A program made the position numbers and the translations under genes. A DNA stretch of 64,000 bases from Bacillota bacterium (lineage in GTDB: Bacteria; Bacillota; Clostridia; Lachnospirales; Lachnospiraceae): the NCBI GenBank assembly GCA_023457255.1, contig JAEWMB010000017.1, forward strand, positions 1 through 64,000, in the 5' to 3' direction. Below the pieces are notes generated by a model. That model was not told the DNA's origin. It made no database searches and saw only the letters and a list, made by a program, of their open reading frames with translations. Shown one piece after another: positions 45,143-55,001 of the stretch; within the stretch, counting starts at the first letter, position 1; every line of letters starts with the position of its first letter.

Positions 45143-45411
45143 ATAACACCTCCATAAAACCATAATATTGCTTATATAATATCATAGTTAATACTACAAG
45201 TAAAATATTTCTAGCTATAATAGAGAATTTTTTTAGTATGTATCTATCTTGTAAAATCAAAGAGAAAGCAATTGTTAATTTTCTGATATCTAATTAATTC
45301 TTTCAAGCAATCAATACTTCACGTACTTCAATATTACATTATTTTCTAAAATGTAATTATATGGTATTATATTTTAAATTAAATAGAAAGAGAATAGAAA
45401 GAGGATAAAAC

Positions 45412-46388
45412 ATGAAGTATTTAAAAAAAGTAAAATGTTTAGTATTAGCTTTAACTTTGTTGTTTGGTTCAACAAATATTGTAAATGCTAATACCAGTAA
45501 TGGTACGAAGATTGACACCTTAAAGGAGTTTGACCAGAAAATGTATTTAGTAGGTTATGAGTATGCTGAGGCTAATGGATTATTGATAACAAGTGAACAA
45601 TATAATCACTATTTATCAATGGTTGAATCATCAGGTAAGCAAACCAAATCATCTAATGAAATAAAAGATACTATTGATAAATTGGTAGAATATGAAATTT
45701 CTCAGGAAGATATTTTTAATTATAAACCAGATATGATGAGGCTATAGAAATATTATCTAAGTACCCTAATGCAAGTGAAGTTATTGATATCAATAATTTT
45801 ATTACTACATATTCCACTCCTAATTTAGGAGATTACAGGGTGGAAACAACGTATACATATTATAAAAGCGAATTATACGACAACTTAGAGGCACACAATT
45901 ATAGTATTTTAAGAGACTTGTTTATAAATATTGTGTCCATAGGTTTAAAACCAGCAGCAAGTGTAGCATCGTCTGTTTTATCTGCCCTGATTGGTACGTT
46001 ACCTACAACATCAACTCAATATGTCATGAAATCATATACTAATTCCAGAATAACAACCAAACGTGGTCAAGTATATTCTACGATGGGAATTACAAATCCT
46101 CCAGTATGGAAAGATTATGTATTTACATCAAGTGAGGATGTATATGCAGAGGTGTATACAAGTATGTGGAATGGCGGTGTATTTACATCAAATACAAAAA
46201 CAGCGAATACTAAGTTTTCTTACAATTGGGTATGGAATGATACAGTATATATGAGGCAAAGAACAATGCAATTGTATGCTGAGGCTTTAGCTCAAGCGAG
46301 TTATTTATATGGTGTTGGATTTGTTGTAAATTTTGAAATGTATCATGATCCAACTTATGTGTTTATATTTAATAATGAATTTGATTAA
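45412..46388 (+). pseudogene. Secreted protein gene split by a frameshift, unknown family
   Basis: The first frame (45412-45747) gives a signal peptide (VKCLVLALTLLFGSTNIVNA) and ends at a TAG. From 45738 another frame reads DEAIEILSKYPNASEVIDIN without a break into YRVETTYTYYKSELYDNLEA and on to 46388. One or two lost or gained bases near 45735 would join them into a protein of about 325 residues. The rest is rich in Thr, Ser, Tyr and Asn, as in secreted proteins. No family is recognised. The intergenic stretch before it (45164-45411) is AT-rich without other genes. A sequencing error is also possible. Confidence 0.7.
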
Positions 46389-46602
46389 TTGAAAATAAAA
46401 TGGATTGTCTATTATCTGATGTTATTTAGTTAATAATAATCATTACTTAGGTTTTTCTTTTTGTAGCACAAAAGGATACATCGTCATCTGCCTAAAAATC
46501 ATATAGTGTAATTGTAAGCTACTATTCGAGATAGAAAGTTTACCCAACTTTGGACTTTGATTTTTTGAGGGTCGTGGCGTCCTTTCTCTTACTGGTAAAG
46601 TG

Positions 46603-46650
46603 CTGCTACCAAACTAACTTAATTAGTTTGGTAGCAGTCTCTTTTTTAAG
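46603..46650 (+). terminator. Strong terminator
   Basis: CTGCTACCAAACTAA (46603-46617) pairs perfectly with TTAGTTTGGTAGCAG (46623-46637), followed by TCTCTTTTTT. It can end the frameshifted secreted-protein transcript; the isomerase gene converges on it. Confidence 0.85.
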
Positions 46651-46680
46651 AGTATAGTTTCGTGATTAAAAGTGTTCTGT

Positions 46681-48165
46681 TTATCTATAAAAAGGGTTTT
46701 CTGTCGGATAAAGCATAGAGACCGGTTTGTTAAATTCGATGTCAGCAACACCGAAGTACTTAAATACTTCAAAAATTGCCTTACCAAAGTGACCGAAGGC
46801 AACAGCTCCGTGATGAGGATAATTCTTTTCTACTAATACATGGCGGTAGAAGCGCTTCATCTCCGAAATTGCAAATACACCGATGCTTCCAAAGGACTGG
46901 GTTGGAACAGGAAGGACTTCACCCTCTGCGACATAAGCACGAAGCACGGTATCGGCTGTGCTTTGAAGGCGGAAGAAGGTGATTTCACCAGGAGCGATAT
47001 CGCCCTCTAAGGTACCTCTTGTAATGTTTGGCTCTTGATTTAGCTCAAGGCTTCTAGCCATAATCTTTTGATTTTTCATGGAACAGAAGGATAACTTCTT
47101 AGATGGAGTGTTTCCACAGTGGAAGCCCATGAAAGTATCGGTTGACTTATAGTGAAACTTATCTTTAATAGAAGTTTCATACATATCGGCAGGTACGGTA
47201 TTATTAATGTCCAGGAGAGTAACGGCATCTTCGCTGACACAAACACCAAGGTATTCACTTAATGCACCATAAATATCAACTTCACACGAGATCGGCATGC
47301 CCTTGCCTGCGAAGCGGCTGTTCACATAACATGGTACAAATCCAAACTGAGTCTGGAAGGAAGGCCAGCACTTATTAGCAAAGACAACGTATTCTTTACA
47401 ACCCTTGTGAGACTCTGCCCAATCAAGTAATGTAAGCTCGTATTGTGCAAGTTTTGGAAGGATACCCGGCATTTTATTGCCATCACCAAGTTCTTCTTCC
47501 ATCTCTTTTAACACATCCGGAATTCTAGGATCATTGGCATGATCATGAAAAGATGCGAATAAATCTAGTTCAGAGTTCTCTTCAATTTCTACCCCCAGGC
47601 TGTATAATGCTTTGATTGGAGCATTACAAGCAAGGAAATCCTGAGGCCTTGGGCCAAAGGAGATAATCTTTAGATTCTGTAAACCGATAATTGCACGGGC
47701 GATTGGTAAGAAATCTTCAATCATTACGGCAACCTCTGCCGGCGTGCCAACTGGATACTCCGGTATGTACGCACGGATGTTACGTAATTTTAAGTTATAG
47801 CTTGCATTTAACATACCACAGTAAGCATCGCCGCGTTCGTCTGCTAGAATAGAGGTTGTCTCCTCCGCTGCAGCAGCAAACATAACAGGACCATCAAAGT
47901 TCTTCGCTAATAAGGTTTCGCTGCTTTCCGGGCCAAAGTTACCCAGATAAACCACGAGAGCATTACAATTTGCCGCCTTTACATCAGCAAGAGCTTTTAA
48001 CATATCTTTTTCATTTTCAATTGTGACTGGACATTCATAAATTTCAAATCCTTTTTCGCGATAAGCGGAAACTACAGCTTCTCTTCTTCTGTTGGAGAGA
48101 CTCATAGGGAAACAGTCTCTGCTTACGGCAACAATACCGATATTAATGTTTGGAATGTTATTCAT
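46681..48165 (-). CDS. L-fucose/L-arabinose isomerase-family protein
   Basis: This 494-residue cytoplasmic protein resembles the FucI/AraA fold group: an N-terminal substrate-binding domain with NALVVYLGNFGPESSETLLA and a C-terminal domain with GTLEGDIAPGEITFFRL and the late HHGAVAFGHFGKA segment. Such proteins isomerise aldoses to ketoses with a divalent metal. The exact sugar is not clear; fucose, arabinose or another pectin side-chain sugar would fit the locus. It is monocistronic with a near-perfect promoter. Confidence 0.75.
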   Translation of the reverse strand: MNNIPNINIGIVAVSRDCFPMSLSNRRREAVVSAYREKGFEIYECPVTIENEKDMLKALADVKAANCNALVVYLGNFGPESSETLLAKNFDGPVMFAAAAEETTSILADERGDAYCGMLNASYNLKLRNIRAYIPEYPVGTPAEVAVMIEDFLPIARAIIGLQNLKIISFGPRPQDFLACNAPIKALYSLGVEIEENSELDLFASFHDHANDPRIPDVLKEMEEELGDGNKMPGILPKLAQYELTLLDWAESHKGCKEYVVFANKCWPSFQTQFGFVPCYVNSRFAGKGMPISCEVDIYGALSEYLGVCVSEDAVTLLDINNTVPADMYETSIKDKFHYKSTDTFMGFHCGNTPSKKLSFCSMKNQKIMARSLELNQEPNITRGTLEGDIAPGEITFFRLQSTADTVLRAYVAEGEVLPVPTQSFGSIGVFAISEMKRFYRHVLVEKNYPHHGAVAFGHFGKAIFEVFKYFGVADIEFNKPVSMLYPTENPFYR

Positions 48166-48249
48166 TTAAAAATACCAAACCTTTCTTAGAAATGTGTGTT
48201 ATAAGTTGCTTATGGAATAATTAGTTTAGTCATAAAACTATGTAGTCTT

Positions 48250-48278
48250 ATTATAAGTTTAACCGTATAAAATGTCAA
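48250..48278 (-). promoter_or_regulatory. Consensus promoter of the isomerase-family gene
   Basis: On the minus strand TTGACA (48278-48273), a 17-bp spacer and TATAAT (48255-48250) match the vegetative consensus exactly. It lies 85 bp before the gene. Confidence 0.8.
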
Positions 48279-48395
48279 GAAAATACAAGATATCGCCTAA
48301 GAAAAAACAAGTTGTATCGCGGCAAAAAAACAAGCTTTTCTTGAGAGGAAGTGTTCTGGTGTACGGCATAATGTGACAGTATATGGCGAAGTTAG

Positions 48396-48423
48396 TTGTA
48401 ACTTGTTGCAATTTATGTATAAT
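48396..48423 (+). promoter_or_regulatory. Possible promoter of the chemoreceptor gene
   Basis: TTGTAA (48396-48401), a 16-bp spacer and TATAAT (48418-48423), 115 bp before the gene. Confidence 0.5.
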
Positions 48424-48538
48424 AGAATTAGGAGAGGGACATCTGTGAAATAACATAAATGGGTTATATAGAGGCGTAAATCTACGGAAATGTTTTAAAC
48501 AGCAAAAGTATCAAAAAATAAAAGAAAAAGAAGGTGAT

Positions 48539-50641
48539 ATGTTGAGCAAAAAAAAGAAGGAGAAGAGGGAATTGAAGGAAAAACGGGATAAAAGAATCTT
48601 TGGGATTCGTTTAAGGTTAGCAATGGCGTTCATGGTACCGATAACACTTATTATTATTTTAGGAATTTCATCATATAATAAAACGTCAGAAGCAATGTTA
48701 AAGAGCTACGAAGAATCTACTTTTCAGGCATTGAAGACTACAACAAATTATTTTGAGTTAGCTATGGAAACGGTTGAATTACGCCTGAATCAGTTAAAAG
48801 GCTATGAAAACTTAAAGAATTACTATTCAGGTACATATAAGAATGACCAAATTGCGGAGATGACTACATTTAAAAACCTCCAGGTATATCTTGATACAAC
48901 GACATATTCAGACAATATTCTGGCTAATTTCTATTTATTTTGCAAACGCGGCAATAATTTATGTACCAATGGAAGTATGAATTTAAGCGGGGGAGAATTG
49001 GTGGAGGCTTATCTTGCCACAGAAGAGGGAAAAAGAGATGAGAGCGCGCGGGGAGCATATACCTGGTCCGGCAAGCATCAGTTTGTGGATGAGCATTTTG
49101 TACAGGATAAAAGTAGGGTTTCCATCCCATATGCATTTTCCGTATCATCTGCCTTTTTTGGAAATGGATTTAAGCAAATCGGTTATATGGTAGCGGATAT
49201 CCGGTTAGAATTATTCCAGAAGAAATTATCGGAGCTTGAAATATCAGAGGACTCTCTTTTTGTAGCTATTTCAAAAGACGGCTATGAAGTACATAGTGGG
49301 GAAACGGAAGAAGTTCTTATTACCGATAAATCGTTTTATACGGATGCGGTAGCAGGTCCGGAATTAAGTGGAACCCAATATGTAGATTTTAATGGTGAGA
49401 AGCATTTATTTTTATATTCAAAAGCTGCGAAATCCGGAATTACCGTATGCGGTTTGGTTCCGTATTCCTATTTGATATCACAGGCAAATGCGATAAAAAC
49501 CGCAACTGTAATATTCGTATTTGTTGCAGTAGTCTGTGCCTTGCTTATTGCAATTATTATGTCAACAGATATGGGTGGAGCGATTAATAAAATTATCGTC
49601 GCATTAAAGAAGGCTTCGGAAGGTGACTTAACTGTTACCGTAAATTGTCATAGAAAGGACGAATTTGGCATGTTATCTGATAGTGCGAATGATATGATTT
49701 CTAATGTAAAGGGGCTTATTGATAAAGCACTGAAAGTAAAGGATACCATTTCATCCTCTACGGATGAAGTTTCCGATTCCTCAAAACAACTTTTGGTAGC
49801 TACTCAAAATATTTCTACCTCAATTGAAGAAATCCGCCAAGGGATTGTACAGCAGGCAGAAGATTCGGAAAAATGCCTTCGTCAGTCAGACGAGTTAACG
49901 GCGAGGGTGAATCAGGTATCAGATAATGTTACCTCAATTGAAAAGTTGGCAGAGGCCTCCAAAGCTGTTGTGCGGCAAGGCTTGGTTTCTATTGACATCT
50001 TGCGTGATAAGTCGGAAGAAACAGCCAGGATAACAGGAAATATAATCGGGGAAATCGAATCATTGGAGGAGGAGAGCGAATCTATCGGTAAGATTATCGG
50101 TGTCATTAATGATATTGCAGAACAGACGAATCTGTTGTCTTTGAATGCATCCATTGAAGCTGCCAGAGCGGGGGAGGCCGGACGTGGATTTGCTGTTGTT
50201 GCAGATGAGATAAGAAAACTTGCCGAGCAGTCCGTCCGAGCGTCTGGTGAAATTGCGGCAATCATTAATAGTATTCAAGGTAAAACGAAATTAACCGTAA
50301 CTACGGTTCAAAAGTCGGAGAACATAGTAAAGTCTCAGGGAAATGCCTTGTCAGATACCATTGATTTATTCCAGAAGATTGATGCCTCGGTAGGTATGAT
50401 AGCGAAGGAGCTTATCGAAATTACGACTGGTATTACAGGAATAAAAGTTGCTGAAAATACTACACTAAATGCGATAGAAAGTATTTCGGCAGTATCGGAG
50501 GAAACCGCCGCCGCTTCAGAAGAAGTGGATAGTGCGGCAAATCGTCAGGTAGATATGGTAGAAAAGCTAAGAGAAGTGACCCTGCATTTAGAGGCAGATG
50601 CGAAAGAATTGAAAGAAGCATTAAATCAGTTTCACATATAA
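48539..50641 (+). CDS. Methyl-accepting chemotaxis protein
   Basis: This 700-residue receptor has a membrane segment near residue 30 (AMAFMVPITLIIILGIS), an outside Cache-like domain of ~270 residues, a second membrane segment near 325 (AVVCALLIAIIMS), a HAMP domain and the conserved signalling hairpin (IAEQTNLLSLNASIEAARAG). The ligand is unknown; its place among the pectin genes suggests a plant sugar. It has an AAGGTG site and is followed after 18 bp by the MgtC-like gene. Confidence 0.92.
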   Translation: MLSKKKKEKRELKEKRDKRIFGIRLRLAMAFMVPITLIIILGISSYNKTSEAMLKSYEESTFQALKTTTNYFELAMETVELRLNQLKGYENLKNYYSGTYKNDQIAEMTTFKNLQVYLDTTTYSDNILANFYLFCKRGNNLCTNGSMNLSGGELVEAYLATEEGKRDESARGAYTWSGKHQFVDEHFVQDKSRVSIPYAFSVSSAFFGNGFKQIGYMVADIRLELFQKKLSELEISEDSLFVAISKDGYEVHSGETEEVLITDKSFYTDAVAGPELSGTQYVDFNGEKHLFLYSKAAKSGITVCGLVPYSYLISQANAIKTATVIFVFVAVVCALLIAIIMSTDMGGAINKIIVALKKASEGDLTVTVNCHRKDEFGMLSDSANDMISNVKGLIDKALKVKDTISSSTDEVSDSSKQLLVATQNISTSIEEIRQGIVQQAEDSEKCLRQSDELTARVNQVSDNVTSIEKLAEASKAVVRQGLVSIDILRDKSEETARITGNIIGEIESLEEESESIGKIIGVINDIAEQTNLLSLNASIEAARAGEAGRGFAVVADEIRKLAEQSVRASGEIAAIINSIQGKTKLTVTTVQKSENIVKSQGNALSDTIDLFQKIDASVGMIAKELIEITTGITGIKVAENTTLNAIESISAVSEETAAASEEVDSAANRQVDMVEKLREVTLHLEADAKELKEALNQFHI

Positions 50642-50659
50642 GTTTAGGAGGGAATGACT

Positions 50660-51358
50660 ATGCCGGAGTTATTGACAGAAGTTAATTTAGTATCAACCGC
50701 CATCCGACTGCTCTTAGCATTAATTTGCGGTGGAATCCTTGGGATTGAGCGGGGACGGAAAAAGCGTCCGGCAGGTTTTCGAACTTATATGTTAGTATGT
50801 GTAGGGGCAACCTTGATAATGATTACGAATCAGTACATCTATACACAATATCCAAATACGGATCCTGCGCGCATGGGCGCGCAGGTTATCAGTGGTATCG
50901 GTTTTCTTGGTGCGGGGACAATTATCGTAACAGGCAAAAATCGTGTAAAGGGGTTAACAACGGCCGCAGGTCTTTGGGCATCCGCTTGTATCGGCCTTTC
51001 TATCGGTATTGGTTTCTATTCCGGTGCTATTATTGGATGTATTCTTATTTATTTTGTGATGTCGGCACTTCATCGGCTGGATGAGCGAATGACTTCCTCT
51101 GCAAAGATTATGAATCTTTATATTGAAGTATCACAAATGAGTGATGTAGGTCAATTTATTAGATTTGCAAAAGAGCACGATATAAAGGTAAGGGATGTTG
51201 AGCTGTCAAGAAGCAAAGCACTTTCTGATTATGGTGTGTCTGGTGAAACCAGACACGCATTAACACTTACGTTACAGCTTCCGAAACGATGCACTCATAT
51301 TGAAATTATTGAGCTTATAAGCACAGTGGAAGGCATTATGTATGTAGAAGAAATATAA
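50660..51358 (+). CDS. MgtC/SapB-family membrane protein
   Basis: This ~232-residue protein has four to five membrane segments in the first 140 residues with GGILGIERGRKKRPAGFRTY and GFLGAGTIIVTGKNRVKGLT, the hallmark MgtC patterns, then a cytoplasmic ACT-like domain. MgtC proteins affect the F-type ATPase and magnesium stress in pathogens; in free-living clostridia the role is not known. AGGAGG fits better to the ATG at 50660 than to the one at 50654. Probably cotranscribed with the chemoreceptor gene. Confidence 0.85.
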   Translation: MPELLTEVNLVSTAIRLLLALICGGILGIERGRKKRPAGFRTYMLVCVGATLIMITNQYIYTQYPNTDPARMGAQVISGIGFLGAGTIIVTGKNRVKGLTTAAGLWASACIGLSIGIGFYSGAIIGCILIYFVMSALHRLDERMTSSAKIMNLYIEVSQMSDVGQFIRFAKEHDIKVRDVELSRSKALSDYGVSGETRHALTLTLQLPKRCTHIEIIELISTVEGIMYVEEI

Positions 51359-51404
51359 AGTAGCAAAAAATCAGTATTTAATAAAAAGAATAAAAATTAG
51401 TTGG

Positions 51405-51434
51405 TTGAATGTAAGCACTTTCATATGGTATAAT
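51405..51434 (+). promoter_or_regulatory. Promoter of the GH105 gene with cre-like operator
   Basis: TTGAAT (51405-51410), an 18-bp spacer and TATAAT (51429-51434). The spacer holds TGTAAGCACTTTCA (51410-51423), a LacI/CcpA-type near-palindrome that differs from a cre site at one central base. Confidence 0.6.
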
Positions 51435-51534
51435 AAGATGTCATGCGTATCATCTTTTATTGATCTTTGAAGGATATGCCAGAATAATCGCAATATAATA
51501 ACAATAGTAACCAAAAATACTAGGAGGATTAGAC

Positions 51535-52662
51535 ATGGATATGATTGTAAAGTATATCAATGAGTTGCTTGATAAGAGTACACCGGAAGTACCGATGTGG
51601 AACATAGAAAAAATCAAGAGCGGAGAAAAATCAGAATGGAACTATATTGACGGCTGTATGATTAAGGCTGTTCTTGAGATGTACGCGATAACAAAAGAAG
51701 AGAGATACTTAAAGTTTGCGGATGAGTTTATTGATTATCGTGTGGATGAGGATGGTAATATTTCTGGATACCATGTGGAAAAGTTCAATATTGATGACGT
51801 AAATGCAGGAAAAACTTTATTTGAACTTTATGATTTAACAGGAAAAGAAAAGTATCGTAAAGCAATTGAAATCATCTACAAGCAGGTGAAAACTCAGCCA
51901 AGAACAAGAGAAGGAAACTTCTGGCATAAACTAATCTATCCTCAGCAGGTATGGTTGGATGGCTTATACATGGGTCAGCCATTTTATATGGAATATGAGA
52001 CTCGTTTTAATAATAAAAAGAATTACGAGGATATCTTTCATCAATTCTTTAATGTATATGAGTTCTTAAGAGATAAGAAGACCGGTCTATATTATCACGC
52101 ATTTGACTCTTCAAGGGAGATGTTCTGGTGTGATAAAGAAACAGGATTATCCAAGCATTTTTGGCTAAGAGCGCTTGGCTGGTATGCAATGGCTCTTTTG
52201 GATACGTTGGATAAATGTGAGCCGGCAGGATACGAGAAAGAGTATGAAAAATTAAAACAAATCTTTATTGAATATATGGAAGCAATTTTGAAATACCAAG
52301 ATGAAAGTGGTATGTGGTACCAGATTCCTGACATGGGCGGATGCGAACGTAATTACCTTGAAACCAGCGGCAGCTCTATTATGGTTTATGCATTGCTTAA
52401 GGGAATTCGTCTTGGATTCTTGCCGGAGAGTTATCGTGAGAATGCAAAGAAGGCAATGGATGGTATCTGTGAGAAGTATCTTCATACGGAAGAAGGAAAA
52501 ATGAGTCTTGGAGGAATTTGTCTGGTTGCCGGTCTTGGCGGAAAGCAGATGAGAGATGGTTCTTATGATTACTACATGTCTGAGCCTATTGTGAAAGACG
52601 ATGCCAAGGGCGTTGGACCATTTTTATTAGCATACACAGAGCTGCTTCGTCTGCAGAAATAG
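51535..52662 (+). CDS. Unsaturated rhamnogalacturonyl hydrolase (GH105)
   Basis: This 375-residue cytoplasmic enzyme releases the unsaturated galacturonate left by rhamnogalacturonan lyases. The (alpha/alpha)6 barrel pattern includes WLDGLYMGQPFYMEYE, HAFDSSREMFWCD, SKHFWLRALGWYAMALLDTL (with conserved His and Trp-x-Arg), and YLETSGSSIMVYALLKGIR. It is close to YteR and YesR in length. The start has AGGAGG. Its presence strongly supports rhamnogalacturonan-I as the target of the locus. Confidence 0.92.
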   Translation: MDMIVKYINELLDKSTPEVPMWNIEKIKSGEKSEWNYIDGCMIKAVLEMYAITKEERYLKFADEFIDYRVDEDGNISGYHVEKFNIDDVNAGKTLFELYDLTGKEKYRKAIEIIYKQVKTQPRTREGNFWHKLIYPQQVWLDGLYMGQPFYMEYETRFNNKKNYEDIFHQFFNVYEFLRDKKTGLYYHAFDSSREMFWCDKETGLSKHFWLRALGWYAMALLDTLDKCEPAGYEKEYEKLKQIFIEYMEAILKYQDESGMWYQIPDMGGCERNYLETSGSSIMVYALLKGIRLGFLPESYRENAKKAMDGICEKYLHTEEGKMSLGGICLVAGLGGKQMRDGSYDYYMSEPIVKDDAKGVGPFLLAYTELLRLQK

Positions 52663-52756
52663 AGAAAAGCTCAAAATAATAGCTTAATGAAGGTAATTAT
52701 TTCAGAGAATGTTTTTTTAGTTTGATAACTTATAAATTTCGACAAAAATATACAAG

Positions 52757-52812
52757 AAGCCTTTTCAAAAAGTTTAAAAATTCTGTGAACTTATTGGAAA
52801 GGCTTTTTTTTT
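52757..52812 (+). terminator. Terminator of the GH105 gene
   Basis: AAGCCTTTTC (52757-52766) pairs with the arm ending AAAGGCTT (52798-52805), with one mismatch, followed by a run of T. Confidence 0.75.
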
Positions 52813-52982
52813 GCGAAAAAGTGTGATATAACTAGAGGGACAGGCTGTTTCGTAAAATGGTGTACTTAAATTTATCCAAACTTACATGATTTGCTTGGCA
52901 AGAGTTCGTTTGTGCAAGAAAATATCCTATGGGGGTAGGTTGCATAAGTTCAAAAAAGATAGAATATGAGAGAGGGTTTAAA

Positions 52983-54017
52983 ATGAAGAAAAAAGCATTA
53001 TTACTTGGGCTTTGCGGGTGCCTGATGCTGTCAGTGGCGGCGTGCGGCAAGAAAAGCGGTGTCAATGTAACATTAGGCCAGTATAAGGGAATAGAAGTTA
53101 CAGTAGAGCCGGTTGAGGTTACGGAAGAAGATATTCAGCAGCAATTAGACAATCTTAACAATCAAAAGGGCACAGATGTTAAGATAGCAGATAGAGCCGA
53201 TGTGCGTGACGGCGATACTGTAAATATTGATTATGTCGGTAAAATTGATGACAAAGAATTCGACGGTGGAAAAGACGAAGGGTATAATTTAGAGATTGGA
53301 TCCAATTCTTTTATTGACGGATTTGAGTCCGGTTTGATTGGTAAGAATGTTGGTGAAACAGTTGATGTACCTGTAACATTTCCGGATCCTTATAATACTA
53401 ATCCTGACTTAGCTGGAAAGAAAGCAGTGTTTACCGTTACAATTAATTACTTAACCGATGGAACAAAAGAGCCATTAACCGATGAGGTAGTAAAAGCAAA
53501 TACGGACTATGAGACCATAGATGCTTATAAGGAATATATTAAAACATCATTAACCCAAAGTGCAGAGCAGAACGCTCAGACACAGAAGGAAATAGATATT
53601 ATTCAAAAGGCAATTGATAATTGTACCTTTCATAACTTGGGTCAAGAAGAGTTTGATACAGAAGAAGCAGATATGAGAAATTATTATACCAGCGTAGCTT
53701 CTCAGTATGGGGTTGATTTAAAGACCTATATCCTTTACTTTTTTGGTATGACGGAAGAGCAGTTTAATACAGAGATTAAGACCGCAGCAGAATTTAATAT
53801 TAAGCAAAGACTTATGCTAGACGAAGTTGCGAAGGCGGAGAAGTTAGAAATTACAGACGAAGAATATACAGAAAAAGTAACAGAGTATGCGGAACAGAAT
53901 GACTATGAAACAATGGAAGCATTTGAAGAAGCATACCAAGGGAAAGAAAATGTTAAGATTGCTTTGTTAAGAGAAAAGGCACTTGATTTTGTAATTGAAG
54001 CTGCAGTAGTAAAGTAG
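52983..54017 (+). CDS. Lipoprotein peptidyl-prolyl isomerase, trigger-factor-like
   Basis: This 344-residue protein has a lipoprotein signal (LLLGLCGCLMLSVAAC) followed by an FKBP-type isomerase domain (RDGDTVNIDYVGKIDDKEFD, FIDGFESGLIGKNVGETVDV, TFPDPYN) and a helical C-terminal part like that of trigger factor. It lacks the ribosome-binding N-domain of trigger factor. It is likely an extracytoplasmic foldase for exported proteins. The ATG at 52983 is preferred to an upstream frame because of the lipoprotein signal and GAGAGGG. Confidence 0.88.
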   Translation: MKKKALLLGLCGCLMLSVAACGKKSGVNVTLGQYKGIEVTVEPVEVTEEDIQQQLDNLNNQKGTDVKIADRADVRDGDTVNIDYVGKIDDKEFDGGKDEGYNLEIGSNSFIDGFESGLIGKNVGETVDVPVTFPDPYNTNPDLAGKKAVFTVTINYLTDGTKEPLTDEVVKANTDYETIDAYKEYIKTSLTQSAEQNAQTQKEIDIIQKAIDNCTFHNLGQEEFDTEEADMRNYYTSVASQYGVDLKTYILYFFGMTEEQFNTEIKTAAEFNIKQRLMLDEVAKAEKLEITDEEYTEKVTEYAEQNDYETMEAFEEAYQGKENVKIALLREKALDFVIEAAVVK

Positions 54018-54053
54018 GCAGGCATTTTTTATAACACTATTTATAAAAATTAT

Positions 54054-54094
54054 GGGATATTTTAAAGTAAGACTACTTTAAAATATCCCTTTTT
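54054..54094. terminator. Strong terminator
   Basis: GGGATATTTTAAAGTA (54054-54069) pairs perfectly with TACTTTAAAATATCCC (54074-54089), followed by TTTTT. It lies between convergent genes. Confidence 0.9.
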
Positions 54095-54221
54095 ATATAT
54101 CGAAAGTAAGAGAATTATAAATATACTTACAGAATTTTAATTATATTGTATAATACTGATATTAGAACATTAAATCATTTGTGTTATAATCTTCTATGGA
54201 CAGTTAGCCATACCAGATGAG

Positions 54222-54902
54222 TTATTTGTAAAATTGAAATTGGCAGTTGTAGCGATAATATACAAAATCCCAGTTTATGAGATCAAACCATCTGTCGATA
54301 TAATCCTTGCGCCTGTTTTGATAATCCAGATAGTAGGCATGCTCCCAAACATCGATTGGGAGGAGAGGTATGAAACCTAAGGGAAGCGGAGTATCTTGAT
54401 TTGCAGTGGTTATGATTGATAGCTCACCCCGGGAATTACTTACAAGCCAGGCATAACCGGAACCAAATACCTTTAATGCGGCTTCTCTTAGCTTAGCTTT
54501 AAATTCAAAAAAACTGCCAAAGGTGCATAGAAGCAGATTAAGAAACTCGTTTTGCGGTGTGCTTGCCTGACACGGATCGTACTCTGGAGTTATCGATGTT
54601 TTTTTGGGTGATTTCATGGAATAAAAGTATAAATTGTGATTGTATACACCGCCGGCATTATTTTTTACTGCTGTTTGTATTTCAGAAGGAAGAAGGTTAT
54701 TATGAATAATTAATTCCTCGAGGTTCCAGGTGTGGTATTCTTTATAATTCTTTAGTGTTTTATTTAGTGTATCCACATAATTTTTGAGGTGTTTTTCGTG
54801 ATGAAAGAATAGTGTGCATTCACTTATATTCGGAGAAAGCGCGTCGAGGGCGTATGGCAATGGAATCAATGGAAATGGATAAGTTTGATTATTTTGACTC
54901 AT
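54222..54902 (-). CDS. Iron/manganese superoxide dismutase
   Basis: This 226-residue enzyme dismutates superoxide. Metal ligands are seen in FFHHEKHLKNYV (His), GGVYNHNLYFYSM (His) and PIDVWEHAYYLDYQNRRKDYI (Asp and His). The sequence is more diverged than common SodA or SodB, for example FGSGYAWLV and the N-terminal YPFPLIPLPYALDALSP. Metal choice cannot be fixed by eye. No signal peptide. Monocistronic. Confidence 0.9.
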   Translation of the reverse strand: MSQNNQTYPFPLIPLPYALDALSPNISECTLFFHHEKHLKNYVDTLNKTLKNYKEYHTWNLEELIIHNNLLPSEIQTAVKNNAGGVYNHNLYFYSMKSPKKTSITPEYDPCQASTPQNEFLNLLLCTFGSFFEFKAKLREAALKVFGSGYAWLVSNSRGELSIITTANQDTPLPLGFIPLLPIDVWEHAYYLDYQNRRKDYIDRWFDLINWDFVYYRYNCQFQFYK

Positions 54903-55001
54903 AATGAGAACATCCTATCGTATTGGTTTACTATAGTTTATGAAAAAAACGACAGTGTGTGACAGCGATAGGAATTAGCAAAGAAATAGGGAGGTAGATT
55001 A

